Origin: Adlercreutzia sp. ZJ304
Lineage (GTDB): Bacteria; Actinomycetota; Coriobacteriia; Coriobacteriales; Eggerthellaceae
DNA length: 64,000 nt
NCBI RefSeq assembly: GCF_011039075.1
Contig: NZ_JAAKEG010000004.1
Coordinates: 62,001 to 126,000, forward strand
Direction: 5' to 3'
This document shows, piece by piece, positions 1 through 10,602 of the stretch (its first letter is position 1; each line of letters begins with the position of its first letter). The position numbers were made by a program, and so were the translations under genes. Under the pieces are notes generated by a model that was given only the letters and a program-made list of their open reading frames with translations, was not told where the DNA came from and searched no databases.

Positions 1-1
1 T

Positions 2-91
2 TATGCTGCCTATGCGCAAAGAGGGAAATGTGCTTTAGAGGAATATATAGACTGTCTGAAGCGACTAGATCTTTTTCCTAAGCGCTATTGA
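2..91 (+). CDS. C-terminal end of an upstream gene (partial)
   Basis: An open frame enters from the left edge and stops with TGA at 89-91, leaving 29 codons (YAAYAQRGKCALEEY...). It ends 11 nt before xerC and so is probably in the same operon. The fragment is too short to identify. A TrmFO-like C-terminus is one possibility, because trmFO precedes xerC-type genes in many Gram-positives and its tail often has this R-A-L-x-x-Y pattern, but that is a weak guess. Confidence 0.4.
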   Translation, partial: YAAYAQRGKCALEEYIDCLKRLDLFPKRY

Positions 92-102
92 TGTGATTAA
101 AA

Positions 103-1071
103 ATGGCGAATCACAATTTGAAAGATATAGATTGTATCAACGACGAGGATTTGCATGGGTATGCTTTAGTAGAGGCATTTTGTGAAGCTATTTTGTTTGA
201 GAGGGGTGCCTCTTCGCATACCGTCCGCAATTACAAAGCCGATCTTTTAGGATATTTGAGATGGGCACAACGTATGCAGATAGATCCTCTATCTGTAAAA
301 CACAGGCAATTGCGAAGATATTTAGCCGATTTAGACGCTGCCGCCTATGAACGTACCACAATTAACAGGCATCTTTCTGCGTTGCGTTCGTTTTTTAAGT
401 GGCTAGGCGCATCTCAGCTTGCCGACAAAGATCCCGCAGCTGCCATACAAGGACCTGCTAATCCTCATAAACTCCCCAAGCCTATGACAGATGCCGATGT
501 GGAGCGTTTGCTGGATGTGCATATCTCCGCCATGCAGCAAGACGATTTAAATGCAATATCTATGGCGCGCGAAATGCGAGATCAAGCTATTCTGGAGTTT
601 ATATATGCTTCCGGTGTGCGCGTATCGGAGGCTTCATCAGTAAGGCTTTTAGATGCAGATATACCTAATCGAATAGTAAAGGTATTTGGCAAAGGCTCTA
701 AAGAACGCATCGTTTTAATTCATGATAAAGCAGCTCAGGCTATGAATGATTATTTATATCAAGCGCGTCCACTGTTGTTGAGTTCCAAAGATTGTGAATT
801 CTTTTTCGTATCTTCTAGGGGCAATCGCTATTCTAGCGACAGTATAAGGCGTATGTTCAAACGTACTTTAGCTGCCGCTGGTTTAGATAGTGCGTATTCA
901 CCACATTCGTTAAGACATGCTTTTGCTACCGATATGCTTGAAGGTGGTGCCGATTTGCGCAGCGTGCAGGAAATGTTGGGTCATTCAAATTTGTCCACTA
1001 CTCAAATATATACACATGTCTCGCCTGAACGATTAAGGTCGATTCACAGCATGGCTCATCCGCGAGCGTAA
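103..1071 (+). CDS. xerC: Tyrosine recombinase XerC/XerD
   Basis: A site-specific tyrosine recombinase of 322 aa, the usual Xer length. It has an N-terminal SAM-like core-binding domain (about residues 20-105) and a C-terminal catalytic domain with the full catalytic set: R173 in SGVRVSE, Lys near 197-200, H268 and R271 in PHSLRHAFAT, H294 in LGHSN and nucleophile Y303. The family resolves chromosome dimers at dif during division. Its chromosomal setting, with no mobile-element genes nearby, suggests the housekeeping enzyme. XerC and XerD cannot be told apart here. There is no clear Shine-Dalgarno before the ATG, so translation may depend on the gene ending 11 nt upstream. Confidence 0.9.
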   Translation: MANHNLKDIDCINDEDLHGYALVEAFCEAILFERGASSHTVRNYKADLLGYLRWAQRMQIDPLSVKHRQLRRYLADLDAAAYERTTINRHLSALRSFFKWLGASQLADKDPAAAIQGPANPHKLPKPMTDADVERLLDVHISAMQQDDLNAISMAREMRDQAILEFIYASGVRVSEASSVRLLDADIPNRIVKVFGKGSKERIVLIHDKAAQAMNDYLYQARPLLLSSKDCEFFFVSSRGNRYSSDSIRRMFKRTLAAAGLDSAYSPHSLRHAFATDMLEGGADLRSVQEMLGHSNLSTTQIYTHVSPERLRSIHSMAHPRA

Positions 1072-1210
1072 GTGGTGCGGTAACGATACGTTTTCAAGAA
1101 TTTTCCAATAGTTACTCAATGTGGCTTTGAGCTATAAGGATGCGATTTATCCCGTTATCATCCGATATGTAAAAGGCTTAGCGACAAATTACTTACGATC
1201 GGGCGATATT

Positions 1211-1309
1211 ATGAGCAAGAGAAAAGCAAAAATGCTATTTGCAGCCGCGCTGGTAGCTTTAACATTTGCGCCATTTCTTACGCAAAGCGGTGGCATCGGC
1301 ATGATATGA
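1211..1309 (+). CDS. Possible small membrane or secreted peptide (32 aa)
   Basis: The peptide starts MSKRKAKM, followed by a hydrophobic run (LFAAALVALTFAPFL) and a short Gly-rich tail. That is a positively charged N-terminus plus one membrane span or a signal peptide. The open frame continues upstream to 1121, but the hydrophobic peptide architecture begins at the ATG at 1211. The ribosome-binding site is weak. It lies in the 350-base gap between xerC and uvrA, which otherwise holds only the uvrA promoter. It could be a real small protein or chance. Confidence 0.3.
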   Translation: MSKRKAKMLFAAALVALTFAPFLTQSGGIGMI

Positions 1310-1352
1310 GACGCAAAAACTCTATATCTCTAAGTAGATCTTTAAGATTTAA

Positions 1353-1381
1353 CGAACAAATTTTCGTATTTTTGCTAGAAT
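1353..1381 (+). promoter_or_regulatory. uvrA promoter with LexA (SOS) box
   Basis: CGAACAAATTTTCG at 1353-1366 is an imperfect palindrome close to the Gram-positive LexA box (CGAACRNRYGTTYG), with one clear mismatch at the central G. An extended -10, TGCTAGAAT, lies at 1373-1381, so the box covers the expected -35 region where a repressor would block polymerase. The downstream gene is uvrA, a classical SOS gene. Confidence 0.65.
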
Positions 1382-1421
1382 GTTCGCGTAAGATTCATTG
1401 ATCTGTATGGAAGCGAGAAGA

Positions 1422-4301
1422 ATGTCGCAAAGCGAAATAGTTATAAAGGGCGCTCGTGAGCATAACCTTAAAAATATAGATTTAACCATACCGCGAGATA
1501 AACTAGTTGTCATTACCGGTCTTTCCGGCTCAGGAAAATCTAGTCTTGCCTTCGATACTATGTATGCCGAAGGGCAGCGTAGATATGTTGAAAGTCTTTC
1601 CAGCTATGCGCGGATGTTTTTAGGTCAAATGAACAAACCTGATATCGATTCTATAGACGGGCTTTCTCCTGCTGTATCTATTGACCAGAAGACTACATCT
1701 CGTAATCCTAGATCGACTGTGGGTACCACTACGGAAATATATGATTATCTTCGTTTGCTTTATGCGCGTGTAGGAATACCTCACTGTCCTGTTTGCGGGC
1801 GCGAAATAAAGCGTCAAACCACCGATCAAGTTACAGACGAGATTTTGGGATTAGGCTCTGATGATACACGCGCTATGATTATGGCTCCCGTTGTAACCGG
1901 GCGCAAAGGTGAATTCACAAAACTTTTTACCGACCTTCAAAAAGAAGGGTTCGTGCGCGTGCGTATTGATGGAGAAGTTGTACGTTTAGAAGGCGAACCC
2001 ATAACTCTCAATAAGAAAATAAAGCACTTCATAGATGTTGTGGTGGACAGAGTAACTTTAAAAGATTCAGCGCGCAGTCGCATAGCTCAAGCCGTAGAAA
2101 CTGCTACAAAATTAGCTGATGGACGAGTGCTAGTTCAGGTGCTAGATAAAAACATTAACGCAGATGTACGAGATTCTAGCGTTTCTTCCGGTGCGAAAGG
2201 TGGTCTTGGAGAAGGGGAGTATGTTTTTTCGCTTGCTTTGGCTTGCCCAGAACACGGTTTCTCTATGGATGAATTGCAACCTCGCGACTTTTCTTTTAAT
2301 GCGCCATATGGTGCTTGTCCTGCTTGTTATGGCATAGGAAATAGGGAAGAGGTCGATCCGTCGTTAGTTGTGCCCGATCCTTCACTTACTTTGGAAGAAG
2401 GTGCTGTAGCTCCATTAAAAAATGGCAATTACTATCCACAGATACTTAAAGCGGTTGCTAATCATATGGGTGTAGCACCTGATACGCCATGGGAGGATAT
2501 GCCCAAAAAAGCTCAGACGGCAATAATGAATGGTTTAGGTAGCCAGAAGATTCGTGTTGACTATGTAACGGTGGATGGGCGCAACACATATTGGTTCATA
2601 GAGTGGGAGGGCGCACTAGAAGTTATACGTCGCCGTTATGCCGATGCTGATACTGATGCAAAGCGCGAAAAATTGGAAGTCTATTTCGATACTGTGTCGT
2701 GCGAAGAATGCAAAGGAAAACGTTTACGTCCTGAAATACTAGCTGTAACTATCAACGATAAATCTATCTTCGATGTAACCAATTTGTCTGCTGCCGACTC
2801 GCTTAAGTTTTTCAAGAGTTTAAGTTTTACTGGGCAAGATGAAATGATAGCAGCACCTATTGTGAAAGAGATAGTTGCAAGGTTGCAATTTTTGGTTGAT
2901 GTAGGGTTAGACTACCTTACTTTAGAGCGTGCTACAGCTACACTTTCCGGTGGAGAAGCGCAAAGAATTCGCCTTGCCACACAGATTGGTGCGGGCTTGA
3001 TGGGAGTTCTTTATATTTTGGATGAACCTTCCATTGGGTTGCATCAGCGCGATAATGCAAGATTAATATCTACTTTGAACCATCTGCGCGATTTAGGTAA
3101 TACCGTTATCGTAGTTGAACATGACGAGGATACCATGCGCTCAGCCGACTTTTTGATAGATATGGGACCGGGCGCGGGCGAACACGGCGGATATGTTGTT
3201 GCATCAGGTACGCCTAAACAGGTTATGAGGGCTAAAAACTCGCTTACTGCCGATTATTTATCGGGTAGAAAAGTTATTGATGTGCCAAAGGAAAGGCGTA
3301 ACCCCAAACGTGGAACACTGAAGATAACAGGGGCTTGCGAAAATAATTTACAAGATGTTACGTTAGAAATTCCTCTAGGTACTTTAACGGTTATCACAGG
3401 TGTATCGGGTTCGGGCAAGAGTTCTCTTATTACAGACACTTTAGCTCCGGCTATGGCAAATCGTCTGAATCGCGCGCACCGCAAATGTGGACCGTATAAG
3501 AAGATATCTGGGTTAGATAAATTGGATAAAGTTATCAACATAGATCAGAGCCCTATTGGGCGAACTCCAAGATCTAATCCGGCTACATACATAGGGCTTT
3601 GGGATGATATTCGCGCGCTTTTTTCGTCTACAGCAGAGGCAAAGGCTAGGGGATATTCACCGGGACGTTTTTCATTCAATGTTAGCGGGGGCAGATGCGA
3701 GGCTTGTAAAGGCGATGGTCAGATAAAAATTGAGATGCATTTCCTACCGGATGTTTATGTTCCTTGCGAAGTTTGCGATGGTAAGAGATACAACCGAGAA
3801 ACGCTAGAGGTTACATATCGAGGGAAAAACATATCGGATATATTAGATATGACCGTAGATGACGCATTGGCATTTTTTCAGAATATACCCGGAATTAAAC
3901 GTAAGCTTCAAACCTTATATGATGTAGGCTTAGGTTATATCAGGCTTGGGCAGCCGGCTACTACATTATCTGGTGGCGAAGCTCAACGCGTGAAGCTTTC
4001 TAGCGAATTACAAAAGCGCTCTACTGGCAAAACGTTCTACATCCTTGATGAACCGACTACAGGTTTACATTTTGAGGATGTGCGTCAATTGCTTGTTGTA
4101 TTGCAAAGATTAGTAGATGGCGGAAACACAGTCTTAATTATTGAGCATAATCTTGATGTTATAAAATGCGCCGATCATATTGTTGATTTGGGTCCTGAAG
4201 GTGGCTATAAAGGCGGTAAGATTATTGCAGCCGGCACTCCTGAAGAGATTGCGCAAACTGAAGGTAGCTTTACTGGTGAATTTCTTAAACGTATATTGTA
4301 G
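1422..4301 (+). CDS. uvrA: Excinuclease ABC subunit A
   Basis: The damage-recognition ATPase of nucleotide excision repair. About 959 aa from the chosen ATG, matching the family's 940-950. Two ABC modules are visible: first Walker A GLSGSGKS (residues 33-40), first zinc module CPVC, an LSGGEAQR signature, second Walker [10 protein letters not shown], the CEACKGDG...CEVC zinc finger, a second LSGGEAQR and [13 protein letters not shown] 1422 is preferred over in-frame TTG 1398 and ATG 1407 because [17 protein letters not shown] matches the normal UvrA N-terminus and GAGAAG lies just upstream. It is separated from uvrC (about 19 kb) and uvrB is not in the window. A LexA-like box lies in its promoter. 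Confidence 0.97.
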   Translation: MSQSEIVIKGAREHNLKNIDLTIPRDKLVVITGLSGSGKSSLAFDTMYAEGQRRYVESLSSYARMFLGQMNKPDIDSIDGLSPAVSIDQKTTSRNPRSTVGTTTEIYDYLRLLYARVGIPHCPVCGREIKRQTTDQVTDEILGLGSDDTRAMIMAPVVTGRKGEFTKLFTDLQKEGFVRVRIDGEVVRLEGEPITLNKKIKHFIDVVVDRVTLKDSARSRIAQAVETATKLADGRVLVQVLDKNINADVRDSSVSSGAKGGLGEGEYVFSLALACPEHGFSMDELQPRDFSFNAPYGACPACYGIGNREEVDPSLVVPDPSLTLEEGAVAPLKNGNYYPQILKAVANHMGVAPDTPWEDMPKKAQTAIMNGLGSQKIRVDYVTVDGRNTYWFIEWEGALEVIRRRYADADTDAKREKLEVYFDTVSCEECKGKRLRPEILAVTINDKSIFDVTNLSAADSLKFFKSLSFTGQDEMIAAPIVKEIVARLQFLVDVGLDYLTLERATATLSGGEAQRIRLATQIGAGLMGVLYILDEPSIGLHQRDNARLISTLNHLRDLGNTVIVVEHDEDTMRSADFLIDMGPGAGEHGGYVVASGTPKQVMRAKNSLTADYLSGRKVIDVPKERRNPKRGTLKITGACENNLQDVTLEIPLGTLTVITGVSGSGKSSLITDTLAPAMANRLNRAHRKCGPYKKISGLDKLDKVINIDQSPIGRTPRSNPATYIGLWDDIRALFSSTAEAKARGYSPGRFSFNVSGGRCEACKGDGQIKIEMHFLPDVYVPCEVCDGKRYNRETLEVTYRGKNISDILDMTVDDALAFFQNIPGIKRKLQTLYDVGLGYIRLGQPATTLSGGEAQRVKLSSELQKRSTGKTFYILDEPTTGLHFEDVRQLLVVLQRLVDGGNTVLIIEHNLDVIKCADHIVDLGPEGGYKGGKIIAAGTPEEIAQTEGSFTGEFLKRIL

Positions 4302-4350
4302 GGTGCCAATAGTTCAGCAGATAGTATAGCTAAATCGGGTCAATCCGGTC

Positions 4351-4356
4351 TATAAT
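4351..4356 (+). promoter_or_regulatory. -10 box (TATAAT) for a probable leaderless transcript
   Basis: A perfect TATAAT ends 8 nt before the ATG at 4365. Transcription would begin at or within a couple of bases of the start codon, and no Shine-Dalgarno is present. No convincing -35 was seen. Confidence 0.55.
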
Positions 4357-4364
4357 CTTTCCTC

Positions 4365-5099
4365 ATGGAGAACCGTACTCGGGAAAAAGTCGGGCTGATT
4401 ATCTTTTTTGTGCTAATCCTTTTGGGTGGCGCAATATTGTTGGGGTATTTTGCCACCGGTCTTACTTGGACTGTATATGCAACTATGGTAGATGATACTG
4501 TAGGCAATATGGGCGGATACACCGCTGTAGTGTATCAGGGTACTACTAGTGAAGATGAACCAAGCGATTCTGAAAACACTTCAAACAACGAGGAAGATCA
4601 GGATGATATTCCGATAGTAGTTGACACTATGGGTCTTCGGATTATGTCGTATTATCCCGGTATTTATTCTGATGACTATTCGGGCGTGTATATTTCTGAT
4701 GTAAGAGACTTATACGAGAAAAAAGATGCCGAGGTTGTAACTATTGACACTCAAAGCATTTTAAATTCTGAACCGCAAATTCTTCATGCCGGCAATAAAG
4801 TTATTGGTGTATTTGGGGCAAAGTCTTACGTTACGAAGCCGGCATTAAAAAAGATAGTTGCGGGGCTAAAAGACAAGGGTGCAGATGTCATAATTTGCGT
4901 GACGAAACGTATGGCGCTTCTTTCGTCTCTTGAAGGAATAGATGTGGTGATATTAACGGATAATTCTGAAGAATACTCTGTAACTGGCACGCGCGAAGGA
5001 GATACGCTTATTGTTCAGGCACCAAAAACGGGCGAAGCCGGTGTGGTGCTATTCTCTAGCAACAACATCGCCTCCGCCCGCTCTATAGACGCGCTATAA
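4365..5099 (+). CDS. Membrane-anchored 5'-nucleotidase-like protein, probably catalytically dead
   Basis: 244 aa: a short charged N-terminus, one membrane span (about residues 10-35), an acidic Ser/Glu/Asp linker (about 60-85), then an extracytoplasmic domain. The domain reads like the second half of the CpdB/UshA metallophosphoesterase fold: a VIGVFGAK strand, LKDKGADVIICVT, GIDVVILTD and TLIVQAPKTGEAGVVLF. Normal members have metal ligands in LTH and GHTH motifs at these places; here they are VTKRM and TDNSEE, and no DxH or NHE motif is seen earlier. It is likely a pseudoenzyme with a binding or structural role. It follows uvrA by 63 nt but has its own -10, and converges on gdhA. Confidence 0.6.
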   Translation: MENRTREKVGLIIFFVLILLGGAILLGYFATGLTWTVYATMVDDTVGNMGGYTAVVYQGTTSEDEPSDSENTSNNEEDQDDIPIVVDTMGLRIMSYYPGIYSDDYSGVYISDVRDLYEKKDAEVVTIDTQSILNSEPQILHAGNKVIGVFGAKSYVTKPALKKIVAGLKDKGADVIICVTKRMALLSSLEGIDVVILTDNSEEYSVTGTREGDTLIVQAPKTGEAGVVLFSSNNIASARSIDAL

Positions 5100-5111
5100 G
5101 TTTAGCTACAA

Positions 5112-6479
<1,368 letters not shown>

Positions 6480-6657
6480 TTATATTGCCCGAATCCATTT
6501 GGAAATCAATAATTAATACGTTGGAAACATTGAGAAAGCTCTGCGGCTAAATAGATATCTAGTATGGTTTTAGACCTGTGAAATTCTAATGCTTATCAGG
6601 AAATACCTAGCTAGGTTAAAATGAACAGACAAATGCCGCTAATGGAGGGGAACTAAG

Positions 6658-7899
6658 TTGATCGAGAGAATCGAAAAACTTGTGTTGTTGGTAGTAGTCA
6701 CAATTATATTAGGCGTTGTTGCTGGCGCTGTATGCTGGACATTCTTTTTCCTGATGAATAATGGAATCAAACTAATATGGGAGACTTTACCTAATGCATT
6801 AGGCATAACAGGTTTTTGGATGCCGCTTGTTGTCTGCACCGTTGGAGGCATTCTTGTTGGACTTTTTCAAAAGAAGTGGCCCGGACAGCCTCAGGAAATG
6901 GATGAGGTTTTGGCTGAGGTAAAGGCAAATGGAAGATATGAATATCAAAATATTGGCGTGGGGTTTGTAGGTGCTTTGGTACCGCTGCTGTTTGGTGGTT
7001 GCTTGGGCCCAGAGGCTGGTCTTACTGGTGTTATTGCTGGTCTATGCACATGGGTTGGAGATCGCCTGAAATTCTTGCGTAAAGAGTTTAAAGAGCTATC
7101 GTCAGTTGGAATTGCTGCTGTTATAACTGCTGTTTTCAATGCGCCGCTTTTTGGTCTAGCTGTTCCTATATTCGGCAATGCTGAAGGTGAATTGCATGGC
7201 GACACAATTAAGGTTCCAAAACCTGCCAAGATTGCGATATATCTTCTGGCTATCGCAAGTGCTTTAGGTTCTATGATGGGGCTAGGGCTATTGTTAGGCG
7301 GTATGGGTGGTCTGCCGCATTACAGCGATGTTGAGATAGGATGGATAGAAATTGCAATTCTTATTCCGTGTGCTATAGCTGGTGCCTTAGTAGGTTGGCT
7401 GTTTCATTGTTATGGTGCTTTTGCAAAAATGATTAGTTGCAAAATTGGAGACAAGCCGGTTGTTAAAGCATTGGTTGCTGGTGTTGCATTAGGCGCTTTA
7501 GGTGTTGTTTTACCTTTTACGATGTTTGCTGGCGAAATACAAGTTGAAGAGCTTGACGGAATATGGTTAGAGATGGGCGCTTTAGTTCTAATTGCAACCG
7601 CTCTAATCAAACCGTTTTGTTTGCAGTTTTGCTTGAATATGGGATGGCGCGGTGGTAAGTTTTTTCCAATGATATTCTGCGGAATATCGCTTGGCTATGG
7701 AATCGCTTATCTAAGCGGTGCCGATCCGGTATTTTGTTTGTGCGCATGTACGGCTGGTGTCTTAGGTACTATGATGCGACAACCGTTAATGGCGACGCTT
7801 CTTTTGTTTCTGTGTTTTCCCCTTAAGAGCGTTTTCGTTCTTCTTGTGGCGGCGGTTATTGGATCGGTCGTTCCTGTTCCCAGAAAGTGGCTTTCCTGA
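6658..7899 (+). CDS. ClC-family anion channel/transporter
   Basis: 413 aa with about ten hydrophobic segments. ClC landmarks are recognisable but divergent: GGCLGPEAGLTG corresponds to the G-(R/K)-E-G-P selectivity/gating region with the glutamate kept, and GGKFFPMIFCG corresponds to GxFxP. There is no C-terminal CBS domain. The start is TTG with GGAGGGG eight bases upstream; a TAAAAT -10 lies at 6617-6622. No fluoride riboswitch was recognised upstream, so halide specificity is open. The last 114 bases run antisense to the 3' end of the DEAD-box gene. Confidence 0.8.
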   Translation: MIERIEKLVLLVVVTIILGVVAGAVCWTFFFLMNNGIKLIWETLPNALGITGFWMPLVVCTVGGILVGLFQKKWPGQPQEMDEVLAEVKANGRYEYQNIGVGFVGALVPLLFGGCLGPEAGLTGVIAGLCTWVGDRLKFLRKEFKELSSVGIAAVITAVFNAPLFGLAVPIFGNAEGELHGDTIKVPKPAKIAIYLLAIASALGSMMGLGLLLGGMGGLPHYSDVEIGWIEIAILIPCAIAGALVGWLFHCYGAFAKMISCKIGDKPVVKALVAGVALGALGVVLPFTMFAGEIQVEELDGIWLEMGALVLIATALIKPFCLQFCLNMGWRGGKFFPMIFCGISLGYGIAYLSGADPVFCLCACTAGVLGTMMRQPLMATLLLFLCFPLKSVFVLLVAAVIGSVVPVPRKWLS

Positions 7900-9261
7900 G
7901 CGATTATTGCGCACTTTTTTGTCGCCGCTGTTTTTTCGCTTTTTATTCGGGCGATTAGAGTCTTGCTTCTTTTTGTTGCGAAGATTGCCCCATCCTTCGT
8001 AGTTGTAATCGGATTGCTCTTCTTTGTTGTGCTTTTTTCGCCGCGCAGCACGCACTTTTCCAAAATTTGCTGCACGTTTATCCGAGTGTGATACTTGCCG
8101 CTTTTCTCGCCGCGATTGCAGTAGTTGTATATCGGGCTCATATTTCGACAGTTTCTTTATAGGGATATCGTGTCCAAGCAATCGTTCTATACTGGCTAGT
8201 GCCTTCGTGGAATTTTGGCTTACAAATGATATCGCCATGCCTGTCTCGCCAGCGCGCCCAGTGCGTCCAATACGATGTATGTAATCTTCAGCCATATCGG
8301 GCAGGTCGTAGTTAATTACATAGTCAACAGCTGGAATATCTATTCCTCGCGCTAAGACATCGGTAGCAACAATTACCTGAACCTTGCCTTTTCGAAACTC
8401 AGTCAAGGCGCGCCTTCTGTCGGCTTGTGTTTTGTCGGAATGAATACATGTTACTTTTACATCTGCACGCTCTAGTAAGTCGGTTACATCTTCTACGCGA
8501 GTCTTTGTGCGCGCAAATACAATAATTCTTTCTCCATGAAATTCGTCTAGTACCGACATTAGCAAATCGGGTTTATTCTTTTGTTTTATTGGCACGATAA
8601 AATGTTCAACGCTAGCTGCTGTTTGTCCTTTTTGCGCAATTTGTATCGTTTTGGGGTTGTTTAACAAGTTGCCAAGATTGCGCCTTATAGAGCTATCTAT
8701 AGTTGCCGAAAATAGAAGCGTCTGCCTGTCGTCTGGCAGTTCATTCACTATTCTGGTTACATCTGGCAGAAAACCCATATCTAACATTCTGTCTGCCTCG
8801 TCAAGTACAAGAACTTCTATATCTGATAGGCAAGCTACTCCACGATCTAAAAGATCGTTTAAGCGTCCGGGGGTTGCAATTACCACATCGCAGCCGTTAC
8901 GCAGTTCTCGAATTTGCTTTTGGTATTTTGTTCCGCCGTATAGCGTTGTAACAAACTGGTCAGTTGCGCGTCCTATCACCATGGCTGTATTCGAAATTTG
9001 TTGCGCAAGTTCTCGCGTAGGGGTGACAACTAGCATTCTAGGGGCGCGTCCACTATCTTTCTTATTGGGAAGCGAACTCATTGTGGGAAGTAGAAATGCG
9101 GCGGTCTTGCCGGTGCCTGTACTTGCGGCGGCAATGATGTCTTCGCCGTTCAATATTGCCGGTATGGCACTCGATTGTACAGGCGTTGGCTTTTCAAAGC
9201 CAAGTTTATCTACTGCTATAAGTGCATTTTTGGACAAGCCGATATCATTGAATGAAGGCAT
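7786..9261 (-). CDS. DEAD-box ATP-dependent RNA helicase
   Basis: About 491 aa. It carries the Q motif (GFEKPTPVQ), Walker A ASTGTGKT (near 50), VLDEAD, SAT, and the C-terminal RecA domain ending HRIGRTGRAG. A tail of about 110 residues rich in Lys, Arg and Asn replaces any folded RNA-binding domain, as in RhlE/CshA-type helicases that act in RNA decay or ribosome assembly. Start ATG 9261 (MPSFNDIGLSK) is preferred over ATG 9267, which would sit directly on the TTAGG ribosome-binding site. It lies 36 nt after fabH on the same strand, probably one operon. Its final 38 codons overlap the ClC gene in antisense. Confidence 0.93.
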   Translation of the reverse strand: MPSFNDIGLSKNALIAVDKLGFEKPTPVQSSAIPAILNGEDIIAAASTGTGKTAAFLLPTMSSLPNKKDSGRAPRMLVVTPTRELAQQISNTAMVIGRATDQFVTTLYGGTKYQKQIRELRNGCDVVIATPGRLNDLLDRGVACLSDIEVLVLDEADRMLDMGFLPDVTRIVNELPDDRQTLLFSATIDSSIRRNLGNLLNNPKTIQIAQKGQTAASVEHFIVPIKQKNKPDLLMSVLDEFHGERIIVFARTKTRVEDVTDLLERADVKVTCIHSDKTQADRRRALTEFRKGKVQVIVATDVLARGIDIPAVDYVINYDLPDMAEDYIHRIGRTGRAGETGMAISFVSQNSTKALASIERLLGHDIPIKKLSKYEPDIQLLQSRREKRQVSHSDKRAANFGKVRAARRKKHNKEEQSDYNYEGWGNLRNKKKQDSNRPNKKRKNSGDKKVRNNRSGKPLSGNRNDRSNNRRHKKNENALKGKTQKQKKRRH

Positions 9262-9297
9262 AAGCATCCTAATAATTGTTTTTGGGCATTTAAGAGT

Positions 9298-10440
9298 TTA
9301 GGCTTCGAACAATACTGCACCAGAGGTAAGACCGCCTCCAAATGCAACTATTATTACTTTGTCTCCTCGTTTAATGCGTCCGTTCGTGTATGCATCCGCT
9401 AAAGCCATAGGTACACTTGCCGAGCTGGTGTTTCCGGTATGATCGATTGAAAGTTGGAATTTATCTTCCTCTATTCCGAGTTTTTTGGCTGCGAAGCGAA
9501 TAATGCGCTCATTTGCTTGATGGGGCACTATGCAATCAATATCGTCTAAAGAAAGCCCTGTATTATCAAGTACCGTTGTAACAGCATTTGTCATTGCATT
9601 GCTTGCAAACTTAAATATAGTGCGACCATCCATTCTTATTACTTGTCGCATTTTTCCGTTTGCAACATCTTCGGATATGCCCAGCATTTGATCGATACTG
9701 AAGATGGACTCATCTGGTTTATCCGCCATAGCAACATTTACGCCATCTGTACAGAATGGTTGTAAAGCCTCAATAGCATTTGCACAGGTTAAAGAATTTT
9801 TAATATCGTCATCGTTGCGTATATAGCTTGCCATTATTCCTGTTTTTTCCGGTTGCCAATCTAGCACGGCTGCTCCGGCGCCATCGCCAAACAACACGCA
9901 TGTGTTGCGATCTTGCCAGTCGGTTAAGCGAGATAGCCTGTCCACGCCTACAACTAGTGCACGCTTAAAAGAATTTACGCGAACTACATTATCGCAGGCA
10001 TTTGACGCTGCTAGCATGGCTTCTGCAACAGTCATGTTGTAAATAAAGCCTGTGCATGCAGCATTAACATCCATAGCAACCGCATTTGTTAGACCTAAAT
10101 TGCGTTTCAACAACGCAGCGCACGACGGAACAATAGCATCTGGACTAACGGTTGCGTATAAAACCAAATCGATACTACTGGGGTCTATTGAATTTTCGCA
10201 CCATCCGCTGCCGTGTGTCTGTGGGAAAACTGTATTTTCAATTCCCATTGCTGCGCAAGATGCTGCGTAGGCAAGCTCTTGAGCAGATTCATCTACCGCT
10301 ATGTGTCTTGTTGATATTCCGGTTCTAGAACTTATCCATTCATCGTTTGTATCAACAAGTGCTTTCAGTTCATCATTTGCAACCTCTAGCCGTGGAAGCG
10401 CTTTTCCGCTTCCGATAATAACAGCCCCCACAAGCAGCAC
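9298..10440 (-). CDS. fabH: 3-oxoacyl-ACP synthase III (FabH-like), enlarged
   Basis: Starts fatty-acid elongation by condensing acyl-CoA with malonyl-ACP. The catalytic triad is complete: C129 in AACTGF, H307 in PHQAN and N337 in TGNTSSAS. At 380 aa it is about 60 longer than usual FabH (about 320). The extra length lies around residues 66-85 and 215-265, the latter in the region between the two thiolase halves. No other fab genes are adjacent, so a specialised KAS III role is possible. The start is GTG at 10440 with only a weak GAAAGAG upstream. An extended -10 lies on the same strand at 10488-10480. Confidence 0.85.
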   Translation of the reverse strand: MLLVGAVIIGSGKALPRLEVANDELKALVDTNDEWISSRTGISTRHIAVDESAQELAYAASCAAMGIENTVFPQTHGSGWCENSIDPSSIDLVLYATVSPDAIVPSCAALLKRNLGLTNAVAMDVNAACTGFIYNMTVAEAMLAASNACDNVVRVNSFKRALVVGVDRLSRLTDWQDRNTCVLFGDGAGAAVLDWQPEKTGIMASYIRNDDDIKNSLTCANAIEALQPFCTDGVNVAMADKPDESIFSIDQMLGISEDVANGKMRQVIRMDGRTIFKFASNAMTNAVTTVLDNTGLSLDDIDCIVPHQANERIIRFAAKKLGIEEDKFQLSIDHTGNTSSASVPMALADAYTNGRIKRGDKVIIVAFGGGLTSGAVLFEA

Positions 10441-10479
10441 CGCTCTTTCGTTTTGTGATTGATTACGAAGTATCTATTT

Positions 10480-10488
10480 ATATTATCA
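10480..10488 (-). promoter_or_regulatory. Extended -10 for fabH (TGATAATAT)
   Basis: Read on the minus strand, TGATAATAT matches TGnTAnnnT and sits about 40 nt before the fabH GTG. The divergent patatin gene has its own -10 about 100 bases away. Confidence 0.5.
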
Positions 10489-10590
10489 GGAAATCTATTA
10501 GATGCGTACAATCAGAAAGGTTATGTTCGTAAACGCTGTCTGGTATGCAACGGATTAAAAACATTGCTCGTCGTGCGGTGAAATGTGAGT

Positions 10591-10596
10591 TAGACT
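10591..10596 (+). promoter_or_regulatory. -10 box (TAGACT) for a probable leaderless patatin transcript
   Basis: TAGACT ends 6 nt before the ATG at 10603, and no Shine-Dalgarno is present. The spacing puts the transcription start on the start codon. Confidence 0.45.
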
Positions 10597-10602
10597 GTTG
10601 AT

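Noticed and set aside
103-1071. Integrase of a mobile element
   Set aside because: No attachment repeats, excisionase or phage genes nearby, and length and motifs fit a chromosomal Xer recombinase.
8651-9301. 216-codon open frame on the plus strand
   Set aside because: It is fully antisense to the DEAD-box gene, has no motif and no ribosome-binding site.
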